Source: a virus
IMG/VR virus record: IMGVR_UViG_3300048834_000363
Coordinates: 1-51,379 of that record
Length of the DNA: 51,379 bases
Direction: 5' to 3' (one strand)
Below the pieces are notes generated by a model. That model saw only the letters and a list, made by a program, of their open reading frames with translations, was not told the origin of the DNA and made no database searches. The translations under genes were made by a program, and so were the position numbers. Positions 40,036 to 48,213 of the stretch are shown here, one piece after another (positions within the stretch are counted from its first letter, which is position 1; each line of letters starts with the position of its first letter).

Positions 40036-40602
40036 ATGCCCAAGATCGCAAGCTGCACCCTCAAAGCCATCTCGCCGTATTCGCAATCGCGCGCTCACGA
40101 GTCTCCGAAGAAGGAGAAGGAAACGCACGACGCCTATGAGCAGCGCACTTGGCGCGAGAAGGCGCACTTCGATGCAGATAGCGCAGTTTTCATTCCACCG
40201 ATGTCGCTGAAGATGGCGCTCGACGCGGGGGCGAAGTACCTACAGCTGCAAATTCCCGGCAAGGGCAAGTCGACGTACACGAAACACTTTGCATCCGGTT
40301 GCTTGGTGCTGGAGCCAGCATTCGTCGGCGTCCACAAAGACAATCTGCTCTGCGACCGCATCTATGCGAACGCTGACGGCGTGCGCGGTTCAGGCAAGCG
40401 TGTGTGGAAGTATTTTCCGCGCGTCGACAATTGGAAGGTCGACGTCGACTTCCACGTTTATGACGACGCCATCACCCGCGAGGTGTTCGAGAAGGTGCTC
40501 GGTGAAGCGGGGCGCTTCATCGGCATCGGCAGATTCCGTCCGCAGAACGGTGGGTTTTACGGTCGCTTCGCCGTCGAAAAGGTGAAGCGGCAAGAGGCTT
40601 AG
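40036..40602 (+). CDS. Conserved phage protein of unknown function
   Basis: 188 aa. The pattern SPYSQSRAHESPKKEKETHD, FIPPMSLKMALDAGAKYL, IPGKGKSTYTKHF, GVRGSGKRVWKYFP and FIGIGRFRPQNGG recurs in many unrelated phages. I recall no proven function. It could be RAMP-like (the gene is short and Gly-rich near its end), but this is only a possibility. It shares the early recombination region. Confidence 0.8.
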   Translation: MPKIASCTLKAISPYSQSRAHESPKKEKETHDAYEQRTWREKAHFDADSAVFIPPMSLKMALDAGAKYLQLQIPGKGKSTYTKHFASGCLVLEPAFVGVHKDNLLCDRIYANADGVRGSGKRVWKYFPRVDNWKVDVDFHVYDDAITREVFEKVLGEAGRFIGIGRFRPQNGGFYGRFAVEKVKRQEA

Positions 40603-40715
40603 ATTGCCGCGTCGCATCGCAGCGCGTCGCCTCGCGTCGCCCCGCGCCATTTCGTAGCGCCACGCCCCACGCCGCACCACACCACAGCACAACGTCTACT
40701 CGCCAGGAATCGTAC
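40603..40715 (+). other. Second low-complexity leader
   Basis: No gene. Short repeats of CGCATCGC and CACGCC type; G becomes scarce towards the end (CACACCACAGCACAAC). Resembles the leader at 39914-40035. GCCAGGAATCGTAC precedes the next ATG. Confidence 0.65.
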
Positions 40716-41219
40716 ATGTTCACCTCAAGCGCAGAAATCGCCGCGACCGCCGAGACATTATCCGATGCGCTTTGCGCGCTCTCGCCTGGCGAAATCGCCA
40801 CGTACACGCAACTGAGCAAGCTCGCCGGTGAGTCGCTATCTGGAGCCTCTTACGTTCTTCGTCGCGCGCTCAAACTTGCCGAGGAGCGCAGTGGCGCGCT
40901 GTTCGAGAACGTCACCGGGCGCGGATACAAGCGCCTGGAGACGACCGCCATTCCTGCCGTCGGGAAGAAAGCTAACGGGCGCATTCGTGGCGTCGCTCGG
41001 CGAACGCGCAAGCGGTTCGAGAGCGTGCGCGCAAACGACATGAACCAGAGCGATCTCGCCACGGTGGCCGCCTATCGCTCGCACTTCGGAATGATCGAAG
41101 GTATGGCGCGCGAGAACAACATCAAATCCCAGGCTCGTCAGATCGCTGCCGCAAGCGTGTCGGTTGCCGACGCGGCAGCGGGGCTGATGGGCTCAGAGAA
41201 AAAGGAGCAGACGAAGTGA
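40716..41219 (+). CDS. Putative winged-helix DNA-binding phage protein
   Basis: 167 aa. IATYTQLSKLAGESLSGASYVLRRALKLAEER followed by FENVTGRGYKRL has the spacing of a winged helix, but the family is not certain. The C-terminal half is helical and Lys/Arg rich. Confidence 0.6.
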   Translation: MFTSSAEIAATAETLSDALCALSPGEIATYTQLSKLAGESLSGASYVLRRALKLAEERSGALFENVTGRGYKRLETTAIPAVGKKANGRIRGVARRTRKRFESVRANDMNQSDLATVAAYRSHFGMIEGMARENNIKSQARQIAAASVSVADAAAGLMGSEKKEQTK

Positions 41220-41482
41220 CGACCGAAGCAATTGAACTCCTCCGCACACGCGTGTTGCAGGCGCGCGAGATCGCGAAGGAGGCCATCACCGAATATCACG
41301 CGATGCATGCGCGGATTCAGGAGAAATACAAAATCTGGAGCGAGGCCACCTCGCAGGAAGAGGGCTTCATTTACGCCATACGTGAACTCGGTGGTGAGAT
41401 CGATGATCCGAAGGCTCACGGGTTCTTTCTGAAACCGACGCTCGACGCGCTCTCAGCTGCGCTCACTGAGGAGAAGAACTAA
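41216..41482 (+). CDS. Small coiled-coil phage protein
   Basis: 88 aa from a GTG overlapping the upstream stop (GTGA). Helical throughout, ARIQEKYKIWSEATSQEEGF. Unknown function. Confidence 0.65.
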   Translation: MTTEAIELLRTRVLQAREIAKEAITEYHAMHARIQEKYKIWSEATSQEEGFIYAIRELGGEIDDPKAHGFFLKPTLDALSAALTEEKN

Positions 41483-42670
41483 ATGAACGCGCCCGCACCC
41501 CGCGTGATCGACCTCGACCAAGACGGTCAGGAGATCAGCGTCAACCTCGAACAGATGGGCGTCTCCGCCGCCGAGGTGAACCAGCAGATCGCCACCGCCA
41601 AGAAGTACCCGCGCTCGCTTGAGCAATTCCGCAAAGAGCTGATCGGGCAGGTGACGCTGTCGGAGTCCATCGCGCGCAGCTGCATCTATGCGCTGCCACG
41701 CGCCGGCAAGAAGATCGAAGGCCCCTCGATCCGCTTCGCCGAGATGGCCATGGGCGCCTGGGGCAATTGCCGCGCCACCGCCCGCATCGTGGCCGAGACG
41801 GAGAACTTCGTCATCGCGCAAGGCATCTTCATCGACCTGCAGCGCAACGTCGCCGTAGGGATCGAGGTCGGGCGTCGCATCATCGACTCCGAGGGCCGGC
41901 GCTTCAATATCGATATGATCGGAGTCACTGGCGCCGCGGCCTCGTCGATCGCGCTGCGCAACGCCATCCTGCGCGGCATCCCGCGTGCGCTCACCGATGA
42001 AGCCTACGTCAACGCGAAGCGCACCGTCGCCGGCACGCTGGCCACGCTCGCGGATCGGCGCAACCGCGCGCTCGAAGCGTTCAAGCCGTACGGCGTGACG
42101 GAGCAGCAAATCCTCGCCGCGCTGGGCAAGCAAGGCCTGGTCGAGATCGGGCTCGAAGACCTGGTCACGCTCGGGGGCTTCCTCACCGCGATCCAGCAAG
42201 AGGAGCGCGATCCCGAAGAGATTTTCCCGCCGGCCACGAACGCGGCGACGCGCCGTCAATCGGCGCCGCCTCCGGCTGCGGAGAAACCGCAACAACAAAC
42301 CAGTTCCCCCAGCGGCGGGGGCTCCGCAGGCGCCGACGCGCCAAAGGCTGATGGTGGTGACGGGGGCGAAGGCCAAGCCCCGCCTGCGGAGAAGCCGAAG
42401 CCGGAGCCGAAGCCGAGGAAGGCGGCGCGTGAGCCCAGCGAACTCGAACAGTCGATCGCCAACACCTTGGCCGACTGCAAGACGCTGGCCGATTGCGACG
42501 GCGTCCGCTCGCTCTTCCAGCGCGAGCTGATCGATGCGTCCCCGGAAGTGCGCGCCGCCGTCGAGCTGCTGATCGATGACGCCAAGGCCGCGATCCAGAA
42601 GCGCCTCGAAGCCGACGATGATTTCCCCGGCGATCGCCCACCGAACTCAGTGTCGGGGAGCCTGGTCTGA
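41483..42670 (+). CDS. Phage protein, possible single-strand annealing/recombination protein
   Basis: 395 aa, the largest right-early gene apart from integrase. The N-terminal ~235 residues carry KKYPRSLEQFRKELIGQVTL, RAGKKIEGPSIRFAEMAMGAW, VGIEVGRRIIDSEGRRFN and IALRNAILRGIP, a widely conserved phage family. A Pro/Glu-rich linker (about 255-325) and a short helical C-terminus follow. Its order after a coiled-coil protein and near small DNA-binding genes fits a recombination gene set. I cannot name a proven function. Confidence 0.7.
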   Translation: MNAPAPRVIDLDQDGQEISVNLEQMGVSAAEVNQQIATAKKYPRSLEQFRKELIGQVTLSESIARSCIYALPRAGKKIEGPSIRFAEMAMGAWGNCRATARIVAETENFVIAQGIFIDLQRNVAVGIEVGRRIIDSEGRRFNIDMIGVTGAAASSIALRNAILRGIPRALTDEAYVNAKRTVAGTLATLADRRNRALEAFKPYGVTEQQILAALGKQGLVEIGLEDLVTLGGFLTAIQQEERDPEEIFPPATNAATRRQSAPPPAAEKPQQQTSSPSGGGSAGADAPKADGGDGGEGQAPPAEKPKPEPKPRKAAREPSELEQSIANTLADCKTLADCDGVRSLFQRELIDASPEVRAAVELLIDDAKAAIQKRLEADDDFPGDRPPNSVSGSLV

Positions 42671-42888
42671 TGCAGCGCCGCACCTTCTACCAAGCTGTTG
42701 ACATCAAGATCACGGGACGCCTGCAGCGTGTCGAGGTCAACGCTGACGGCGAGATCAGGCTGTCGGGCTGCGACGGCTGCATGACGCCCGTGCAAGCCGC
42801 AGCCGCCCGCACGCTGCTCGATGAAGCGCTGGCGCATGTCGCCAGCCTCGATGGCGGCGCGCCCTATCCAGAACGCAAGCAGGAGTGA
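42670..42888 (+). CDS. Small phage protein with Cys pair
   Basis: 72 aa. Start overlaps the previous stop (TGATG). Contains a beta segment and SGCDGCMTP, a CxxC that could bind zinc. Unknown function. Confidence 0.65.
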   Translation: MQRRTFYQAVDIKITGRLQRVEVNADGEIRLSGCDGCMTPVQAAAARTLLDEALAHVASLDGGAPYPERKQE

Positions 42889-42893
42889 GCCCA

Positions 42894-43118
42894 ATGCGTT
42901 ACGTGCAAGTCTTATTCAATCCGTGGGATCAGCGCTCCTACACCTACGCCGTGCCTGAAGGCGTCGAGGTGAAGGAGGGCGACAAGGTCGAAGTCGATAC
43001 GCAGCGCGGCATCCGCGAGGTCGAAGTCGTCAGCGTCCTTGACCAGCGCCCCAGCAACACGCCGGCCCACGTCGAGATCAAGCCGTTCATGCACGTGCTG
43101 CCACGAGCGGAGGCCTGA
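42894..43118 (+). CDS. Small protein resembling the PriA 3'-binding domain
   Basis: 74 aa from the ATG at 42894 (AGGAG 8 bases upstream). YAVPEGVEVKEGDKVEVDTQ with a following V-E-V-V strand recalls the N-terminal 3' DNA-binding domain of the primosome protein PriA and related small phage proteins. No helicase part is present. Confidence 0.55.
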   Translation: MRYVQVLFNPWDQRSYTYAVPEGVEVKEGDKVEVDTQRGIREVEVVSVLDQRPSNTPAHVEIKPFMHVLPRAEA

Positions 43119-43123
43119 TCGCT

Positions 43124-43522
43124 ATGTCCAGAGCAGCGACCCCCGACGACAAAACCATCGGCGCCCGCGTGCGCATGAAACGCATCAGCCTCGGCATGAG
43201 CCAAGAGATGCTGGCCGATTATCTCGGACTCACCTTTCAACAGGTGCAGAAGTACGAGATCGGCAAGAACCGCATCGCGGCGAGCAGGCTGATCGGCATC
43301 GCCAGTGCGCTTGGCTGCTCGATCGACGAGCTGATCGGCGGCATCGGCGCCACATCGAACCAAGCCGCCGACGATCTCCTGCGTACCCCAAACGGGCAGG
43401 CCTTGGCGCTTGCCTTCCGCTCGATCGAAAGCCCCGCGCTGCAGCTCGCCGCGATCGAGGCCGTGCGCGCAATCGCCAAGGGCGCCGGCGCTGCCGACAC
43501 CGCCGCGAAGAAGCGGAGCTGA
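43124..43522 (+). CDS. XRE-family HTH regulator
   Basis: 132 aa. RVRMKRISLGMSQEMLADYLGLTFQQVQKYEIGKNRI is a clear HTH_3 domain, and the phrase LGLTFQQVQKYE is typical of alphaproteobacterial regulators. The C-terminal ~60 residues are helical. It could control the right operon during lytic growth. Confidence 0.85.
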   Translation: MSRAATPDDKTIGARVRMKRISLGMSQEMLADYLGLTFQQVQKYEIGKNRIAASRLIGIASALGCSIDELIGGIGATSNQAADDLLRTPNGQALALAFRSIESPALQLAAIEAVRAIAKGAGAADTAAKKRS

Positions 43523-43526
43523 GCCG

Positions 43527-43835
43527 ATGCACATGGCGGACCAAGATCACTCCGAGGCCACGAACACCCGCGTCGCGCAGGGCGTGGTCTCGCTCATCAA
43601 TGCGGTCGCAATCATCGAGGGCTGCACGCGAGAGAACGCGCTGGCGATGGTGATCGGCGCGACGACGTCGATCATGATGACAATGCAGTTCCGCACCGAA
43701 GGCGCCGCATTCTTCCGGGCCGCAGCGGATTGCATCGAGCGCGGCGATGGCCATGACGACTCGGTGCGTGCGCTGGAGCGCGCGTCGATGGCGTGGATTC
43801 TTGCGCACTTCCCCAGTGAGGGGGCAAGCAATTGA
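43527..43835 (+). CDS. Hypothetical helical phage protein
   Basis: 102 aa. Two membrane-like or buried helices (LINAVAIIEGCTRENALAMV, TTSIMMTMQF). No family recognised. GGAG 7 bases before the ATG. Confidence 0.6.
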   Translation: MHMADQDHSEATNTRVAQGVVSLINAVAIIEGCTRENALAMVIGATTSIMMTMQFRTEGAAFFRAAADCIERGDGHDDSVRALERASMAWILAHFPSEGASN

Positions 43836-44419
43836 CCCAAGCTTACCCGCTCCAATGGCCGCACGGCTGGCCGCGCACGCCGATCCATCGGCAAGGCCGC
43901 TCGCGCTTCAAGGTCACGCCCGATCGCGCACGTCGCAATCTGCTTGACCAAATCCGCATGCTGGGCGCGCGCAACGCCGTGATCTCGTCGAACGTGCCGA
44001 TCCGGCAAGACGGCCAGCCCTACGCCGATGCGTCGCGGCGCGTCATCACCGACGCTGGGGTCGCCGTCTATTTCGAGCTCGACGGCAAGGCGATGGCGAT
44101 GGCCTGCGATCTCTACCAGACGCCGCACGAGAACATGCACTCGCTGGGTCACGCCATCGAGCATCTGCGCGGGCTCGATCGGCACGGCGGCGGTCACATG
44201 ATCGAGCGCGCCTTCACCGGCTTCACGGCGCTGCCGTCACCGCAGCAACCGCAGCACTGGTACGAAATCCTCGGCGTCTCGCGCGACGCCACGAAGGAAG
44301 AGATCGAAGCCGCGTTCCGCGAGCGCGCCAAGACGGCTCACCCCGACACCGGCGGTTCACACGAAGCGATGGCCGCACTCACCGGCGCCCGACGCGCCGG
44401 CCTCTTGGCGCGCGGCTAA
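43832..44419 (+). CDS. J-domain (DnaJ-like) protein
   Basis: 195 aa from a TTG overlapping the upstream stop (TTGA). The first ~140 residues are unrelated to J proteins. The C-terminus is a J domain: HWYEILGVSRDATKEEIEA and AKTAHPDTGG with the HPD motif needed to stimulate DnaK. It probably recruits host DnaK to a phage-specific client through the N-terminal part. Confidence 0.85.
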   Translation: MTQAYPLQWPHGWPRTPIHRQGRSRFKVTPDRARRNLLDQIRMLGARNAVISSNVPIRQDGQPYADASRRVITDAGVAVYFELDGKAMAMACDLYQTPHENMHSLGHAIEHLRGLDRHGGGHMIERAFTGFTALPSPQQPQHWYEILGVSRDATKEEIEAAFRERAKTAHPDTGGSHEAMAALTGARRAGLLARG

Positions 44420-44447
44420 CCGATCAACGCAAAGGACACCGACACAC

Positions 44448-44672
44448 ATGCCCACGCACTACCTCGAAAAGCGCTCGATGCGCATCGCCGGCAAACGCAC
44501 CAGCGTAGCACTTGAACCTGAGTTCTGGCGCTCGATCGAAGCTTCGGCGAAGGCGCAGAAGTGCACGCTGCCCGTGCTGATGGCCAAGCTCGATGCGGCC
44601 AAGCGACCGGGCCAAACGCTCGCCAGCGCATGCCGCTGCCACGCGCTCAACATGGCGGAGGTGAACTTCTGA
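44448..44672 (+). CDS. Ribbon-helix-helix DNA-binding protein (RHH_4)
   Basis: 74 aa. SMRIAGKRTSVALEPEFWRSIEA followed by VLMAKLDAAK fits the RHH_4 family common in alphaproteobacteria, a small DNA-binding dimer. Probably a local regulator. Confidence 0.8.
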   Translation: MPTHYLEKRSMRIAGKRTSVALEPEFWRSIEASAKAQKCTLPVLMAKLDAAKRPGQTLASACRCHALNMAEVNF

Positions 44673-45208
44673 TGCCGGAAGGTTTCGCAACCCTCGCCGC
44701 GTTCGTCGCCTATGGCGGCGTCTCGAACTGGTTGGCCGGCGGACAGAAGCGCTGGCGCAAGCGCCTCGGTCTGCCGGGCCGCAGCATCTACTACATGGGC
44801 TTGCTGGCGATCATCGTCGGCTGGTTCACGTACGGCGGCATCGGCGCGCTCGCCGGGCTCACCTTCCTGCTGTGGCGCTTGCCGGGCTGGTACGGCGCGC
44901 TTGACGCCGGCGTCTCGCCGCTCGCCAAACCAGGCGAAGGCAAAATCTTCGGCCTCGATGTGCGCCCGCTGCGGCTGCGCGACTTCATCGTGATGAGCTC
45001 GCGCGGGCTCCTCGCGTTCCCGCTCTTCGTGTTCGTCGCGTGGCGCGATCAAACCGCGGCGCCGCTCTTCGTGCTGGTCGTCGCCTCGCTCGCCATCGGC
45101 GGCGCGTACGACCTGGCCTGCCGCTACTTCAAGAACAACACCGGCCTTGCCGAAGCCCTGACCGGCTGCGTGTGGGGCATCGCTTTCTTCATGATGCTGG
45201 AGGGCTGA
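44672..45208 (+). CDS. Multi-pass membrane protein
   Basis: 178 aa from an ATG overlapping the upstream stop (TGATG). Four or five hydrophobic helices (YYMGLLAIIVGWFTYGGI, GLLAFPLFVFVAW, LFVLVVASLAIGG, GCVWGIAFFMMLEG). Unknown function; may affect entry or the membrane state. Confidence 0.7.
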   Translation: MPEGFATLAAFVAYGGVSNWLAGGQKRWRKRLGLPGRSIYYMGLLAIIVGWFTYGGIGALAGLTFLLWRLPGWYGALDAGVSPLAKPGEGKIFGLDVRPLRLRDFIVMSSRGLLAFPLFVFVAWRDQTAAPLFVLVVASLAIGGAYDLACRYFKNNTGLAEALTGCVWGIAFFMMLEG

Positions 45209-45212
45209 GCCG

Positions 45213-45533
45213 ATGCAGGTGAAGGTTTGGGTGTCCGTCGCCGCCGCTGTTGTGACCTCGCTGCTGCTGTGGGGCGTGATCATCGCGACGACGATCTGGT
45301 CGTGGACCAAGCTCACGAACGCGCAACCCGATGGGCTGCTTGCGCTGCTGCTGCTGGGCGGCGGCGGCGTGATCCTGCTTACCGGCGTTTGGCTGGTCGG
45401 CACGGCCAAGCGCGCGATCGAGACCGAGGCCTTCATGCCGCTGCTGCAGTCCGGTCGTTACGTCGTCGCCGTCGGTGCGCTGGTGCTGTCGGCTGGCGCC
45501 GGCTCGCTTCTGACGATTGAGGTGGCGCGATGA
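45213..45533 (+). CDS. Three-helix membrane protein
   Basis: 106 aa, 4 bp after the previous membrane gene. Three hydrophobic helices (WVSVAAAVVTSLLLWGVII, LLALLLLGGGGVILLTGVW, VVAVGALVLSAGAG). Unknown; same small membrane cluster. Confidence 0.7.
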   Translation: MQVKVWVSVAAAVVTSLLLWGVIIATTIWSWTKLTNAQPDGLLALLLLGGGGVILLTGVWLVGTAKRAIETEAFMPLLQSGRYVVAVGALVLSAGAGSLLTIEVAR

Positions 45534-45598
45534 GCGCTCTGTTCCTCGCGCTGGCTCTGCTCTTTGCGGCGTTTGTTGCGCCGACGGGGAGGCGCTGA
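45530..45598 (+). CDS. 22-aa membrane peptide
   Basis: MSALFLALALLFAAFVAPTG. The ATG overlaps the stop of the preceding membrane gene (ATGA). A single hydrophobic helix ending in Arg residues. Coupling supports it as a real tiny gene, but it is below usual annotation limits. Confidence 0.35.
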   Translation: MSALFLALALLFAAFVAPTGRR

Positions 45599-45603
45599 CG
45601 GCA

Positions 45604-45861
45604 ATGAAGAACAAGATAGGCGACCTGAACAATCACCTTTTCGCGCAGCTCGAGCGGCTGGGCGACGAGGATCTGACGGGCGATGCCCTAGAGGCCGAGT
45701 GCAAGCGCGCCGAAGCCATCGCGGAGATCAGCGAGCAATTGATCCGCAGCGCGAACGTGTCGCTGAATGCGGCCAAGCTCGTCGGCGAATACGGCGCCAG
45801 CGTGCGACAAGGGCTGCCGCTGCTGGAGTCGCCGCGCCATATCGCGAGCGACGACGAATGA
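45604..45861 (+). CDS. Small helical phage protein
   Basis: 85 aa, MKNKIGDLNNHLFAQLERLG. Helical and charged (CKRAEAIAEISEQLIRSANV), a type often seen in phage early regions. GGGGAGG lies upstream of the ATG. Unknown function. Confidence 0.7.
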   Translation: MKNKIGDLNNHLFAQLERLGDEDLTGDALEAECKRAEAIAEISEQLIRSANVSLNAAKLVGEYGASVRQGLPLLESPRHIASDDE

Positions 45862-46700
45862 GAGGCAAGGCCATCTCTTACAGCGCCGCCGAAATGGCGT
45901 GGCTCAAAGCGAACCGCTCGCTGGTGATGAGTGATTACGCCGCCGCGTTCAATGCGGAGTTCGGGCGTGACCTCACGCCGGAGAACCTGAAAGCCTTGCG
46001 CGTGCGCATGGGTTGGCGCGTCGGGCGCGCCGCCAGTCGTGCGAAGATGAAGGGCGCCGCCAAAGCGTATTCCGCAGAGGAAATGGCCTGGCTTGAGACC
46101 AACCGCCTGCTGCCAATCGCCGACTACACGGCGCAGTTCAACGCGGCGTTCGGTCGTGATGTCTCGGCTGAGAAGCTTCATGCGTTGCGCAAGCGGCGCC
46201 GCTGGAAAACTGGCCGCACCGGCCAATTCGAGAAAGGCCAAACGTCGCCGAACAAAGGCAAGAAGATGCCGCCCGGTGTCGGCGGCAACCACCCCAATGC
46301 GCAGCGCACGCAGTTCAAGAAAGGCGGCTTGCCGCACAATACGAAGCACGCCGGCCACGAGCGCATGACGAAGGACGGCTACGTCATGATGAGCGTTGAC
46401 GAGACGAACCCGCACACCGGCTTCGAGCGCCGCTACGTGCTGAAACACAAGTGGCTTTGGGAGCAGAAGAACGGCCCGCTCCCGGATGACCATGCCTTGA
46501 AATGCATAGACGGCAACCGAGCGAATGCGGACCCGTCGAACTGGGAAGCGATTCCGCGCGCGATGCTGCCGCTGCTGACGAAGGGCCCGCGTGGCCGTGG
46601 CCTCGATTACGACGCCGCGCCCGATGAGCTGAAGCCCGCGATCATGGCGGTGGCGAAGCTGAAACACACGGCGAAAGCAAAGCGGAAGGCGACGCGATGA
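45858..46700 (+). CDS. HNH homing-type endonuclease with duplicated DNA-binding repeats
   Basis: 280 aa. Two ~50-residue repeats (SYSAAEMAWLKANRSL; AYSAEEMAWLETNRLL) each end in a V/W-K-TGR element and probably bind DNA. A QTSPNKGKKMPPG linker is followed by an HNH domain with VLKHKWLWEQKNGPLPDDHA and NWEAI. This is the layout of free-standing phage HNH endonucleases. The ATG overlaps the upstream stop. Confidence 0.82.
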   Translation: MRGKAISYSAAEMAWLKANRSLVMSDYAAAFNAEFGRDLTPENLKALRVRMGWRVGRAASRAKMKGAAKAYSAEEMAWLETNRLLPIADYTAQFNAAFGRDVSAEKLHALRKRRRWKTGRTGQFEKGQTSPNKGKKMPPGVGGNHPNAQRTQFKKGGLPHNTKHAGHERMTKDGYVMMSVDETNPHTGFERRYVLKHKWLWEQKNGPLPDDHALKCIDGNRANADPSNWEAIPRAMLPLLTKGPRGRGLDYDAAPDELKPAIMAVAKLKHTAKAKRKATR

Positions 46701-46960
46701 GTGAGCCCGCCACCTACACAGTCTGGAGCGAACACCTCGATGGTGAGCACGAGGGCGTTGAGTGCGTCGCTTACAGCGCGTTCGGCGCCGTGCTGTTTGC
46801 CGTCGCCATGTTCGCTGATGACGCGGATGCTGGGGCGGAGCAGGGTTACCTTCTGCCGTTCGCCGGAGAGACTTGGTTCGTCAAGTCGCCGAGCGGGGAG
46901 GTCATCGCATTCCGGCAGCGCGATGAGCTCAACACAATCTTCGAACGGGTAGGGACATGA
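46697..46960 (+). CDS. Hypothetical phage protein
   Basis: 87 aa, acidic, GEHEGVECVAYSAFGAVLFAV. Overlaps both neighbours (ATGA type). No family recognised. Confidence 0.6.
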   Translation: MSEPATYTVWSEHLDGEHEGVECVAYSAFGAVLFAVAMFADDADAGAEQGYLLPFAGETWFVKSPSGEVIAFRQRDELNTIFERVGT

Positions 46961-47310
46961 ACCTCACACCCCGCCAGCGCGACCTGATGCTCTACGTGCA
47001 GCGCTACGTCGATGAGTTCGGCTGTTCGCCGACGAACCAGGAGATCACGGACGCGCTGCAGCTCAAATCGAAGGCCGGCACACAGCGCATGCTGAACGGG
47101 CTCGAGGAGCGCGGTTGGCTGACCCGCATCCCGCACCGGGCGCGCGCGATCACGATCTTGAAGCGCGTGCCTGATCCAAAGCGCGGCGACGCAGCGCGCG
47201 AAGCTTACCGCAGCACGCTGCAGGAGATCGCTGCCGGCGACGGCGTCTATGGGCAGCAGGCCTGGGAATACAAATCGAAGGCGCGCCAAGTGTTGAAGGA
47301 TTTTCCATGA
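46957..47310 (+). CDS. LexA-type winged-helix protein without peptidase domain
   Basis: 117 aa. LTPRQRDLMLYVQRYVDEFGCSPTNQEITDALQL and RMLNGLEERGWLTRIPHRARAI match the LexA DNA-binding domain. No Ser/Lys peptidase domain follows, so it cannot self-cleave. It could bind LexA-type operators or act as a stand-alone regulator. Confidence 0.8.
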   Translation: MNLTPRQRDLMLYVQRYVDEFGCSPTNQEITDALQLKSKAGTQRMLNGLEERGWLTRIPHRARAITILKRVPDPKRGDAAREAYRSTLQEIAAGDGVYGQQAWEYKSKARQVLKDFP

Positions 47311-47708
47311 TGAACGCACCCGGCCAGACGCCAAACGGAAAGCGCGTGAGCGCGCTCCTCATCGAGCTGGGCTTCGCCGACATCAGCGCGCTGCAAATGA
47401 ACGCAGCGTGCGGCATGATCGCGGAAGCGCTGGAAGAGCTCAAGCGCGCACGCGAGGCGCTGCAGATGGCGCGCCAATTCGCCGAGGCCGAAGCGGAGCT
47501 GCGCGGCGTCGTCGATGAACGCTACGACCCGCCGGCGGCGGTGATGATCGAGAAGATCGACGGCGTGCGTGCTCCAGGCGTCGCAACCAGCGGCTACGTC
47601 GCGATCGCCGGCGAGGAGCGATTGCCTGGCCTGACAAAGGGGCAAACCGACGAGCGCTGGCAAGGCGTGTTCGATCGTATGGACTCGGAAGGGAAGGCGG
47701 ATGGCTGA
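47307..47708 (+). CDS. Hypothetical coiled-coil phage protein
   Basis: 133 aa. The middle (EALEELKRAREALQMARQFA) is a coiled coil. Unknown function. Starts at ATG 47307 or 47310 at the upstream stop. Confidence 0.6.
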   Translation: MMNAPGQTPNGKRVSALLIELGFADISALQMNAACGMIAEALEELKRAREALQMARQFAEAEAELRGVVDERYDPPAAVMIEKIDGVRAPGVATSGYVAIAGEERLPGLTKGQTDERWQGVFDRMDSEGKADG

Positions 47709-48213
47709 GCAAACCTCGATCGAATGGGCCGCCAACGCCGACGGCACGTCCGGCGCGACCACGCTGGCCTACCTCGCGGGTGTCATCGACAGCGACGGCT
47801 ACATTTCAATTCAGCGCGTGGTGCGCAAAGGGAAGCGCTATCACTGCGCGATTGTAGGGATCGCTGGAACGCGGCGCGAGCCGCACGATTTGGCCGCATC
47901 GATCTGGGGCGGGAAGATCATTCCTTACACGCCAAAGAATCCGCGCCACCGCACGCAATTTCAATGGCAACGTTCAGGTCGATCGGCTGTGCCGGTGATC
48001 AACGCGGTGCTGCCTTATCTTCTGGTCAAGGTGCAGCAGGCGCTTCTGGCCCTGGAGTGCGAAGCCAACCTCGAAGAAGAACGCGCTGGCGGGGATGATC
48101 CTTTTCCATGGTGCGGGCCGGATTATGATCCGCGCGATCATCGCGACGAGATGCGAGAAGAGATCATCACGCACCTAAACCAGGGGCGGCGCATGCCGTT
48201 CACCAGAGCATGA
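47701..48213 (+). CDS. LAGLIDADG-type homing endonuclease-like protein
   Basis: 170 aa. LAYLAGVIDSDGYISIQRV contains one LAGLIDADG-type motif, with the expected beta strands after it. The first ~15 residues (MAEQTSIEWAANADG) resemble the start of Gp37/DUF5131 proteins, so a homing gene may have landed in such a gene and replaced the rest. A single motif means it would act as a dimer. Confidence 0.72.
   Translation: MAEQTSIEWAANADGTSGATTLAYLAGVIDSDGYISIQRVVRKGKRYHCAIVGIAGTRREPHDLAASIWGGKIIPYTPKNPRHRTQFQWQRSGRSAVPVINAVLPYLLVKVQQALLALECEANLEEERAGGDDPFPWCGPDYDPRDHRDEMREEIITHLNQGRRMPFTRA

Noticed and set aside
41453-42376. 307-aa minus-strand frame opposite the recombination gene
   Set aside because: Antisense to a well-conserved phage protein; no domain.
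45633-46667. 344-aa minus-strand frame opposite the HNH gene
   Set aside because: Shadow of a gene with clear HNH and repeat domains.
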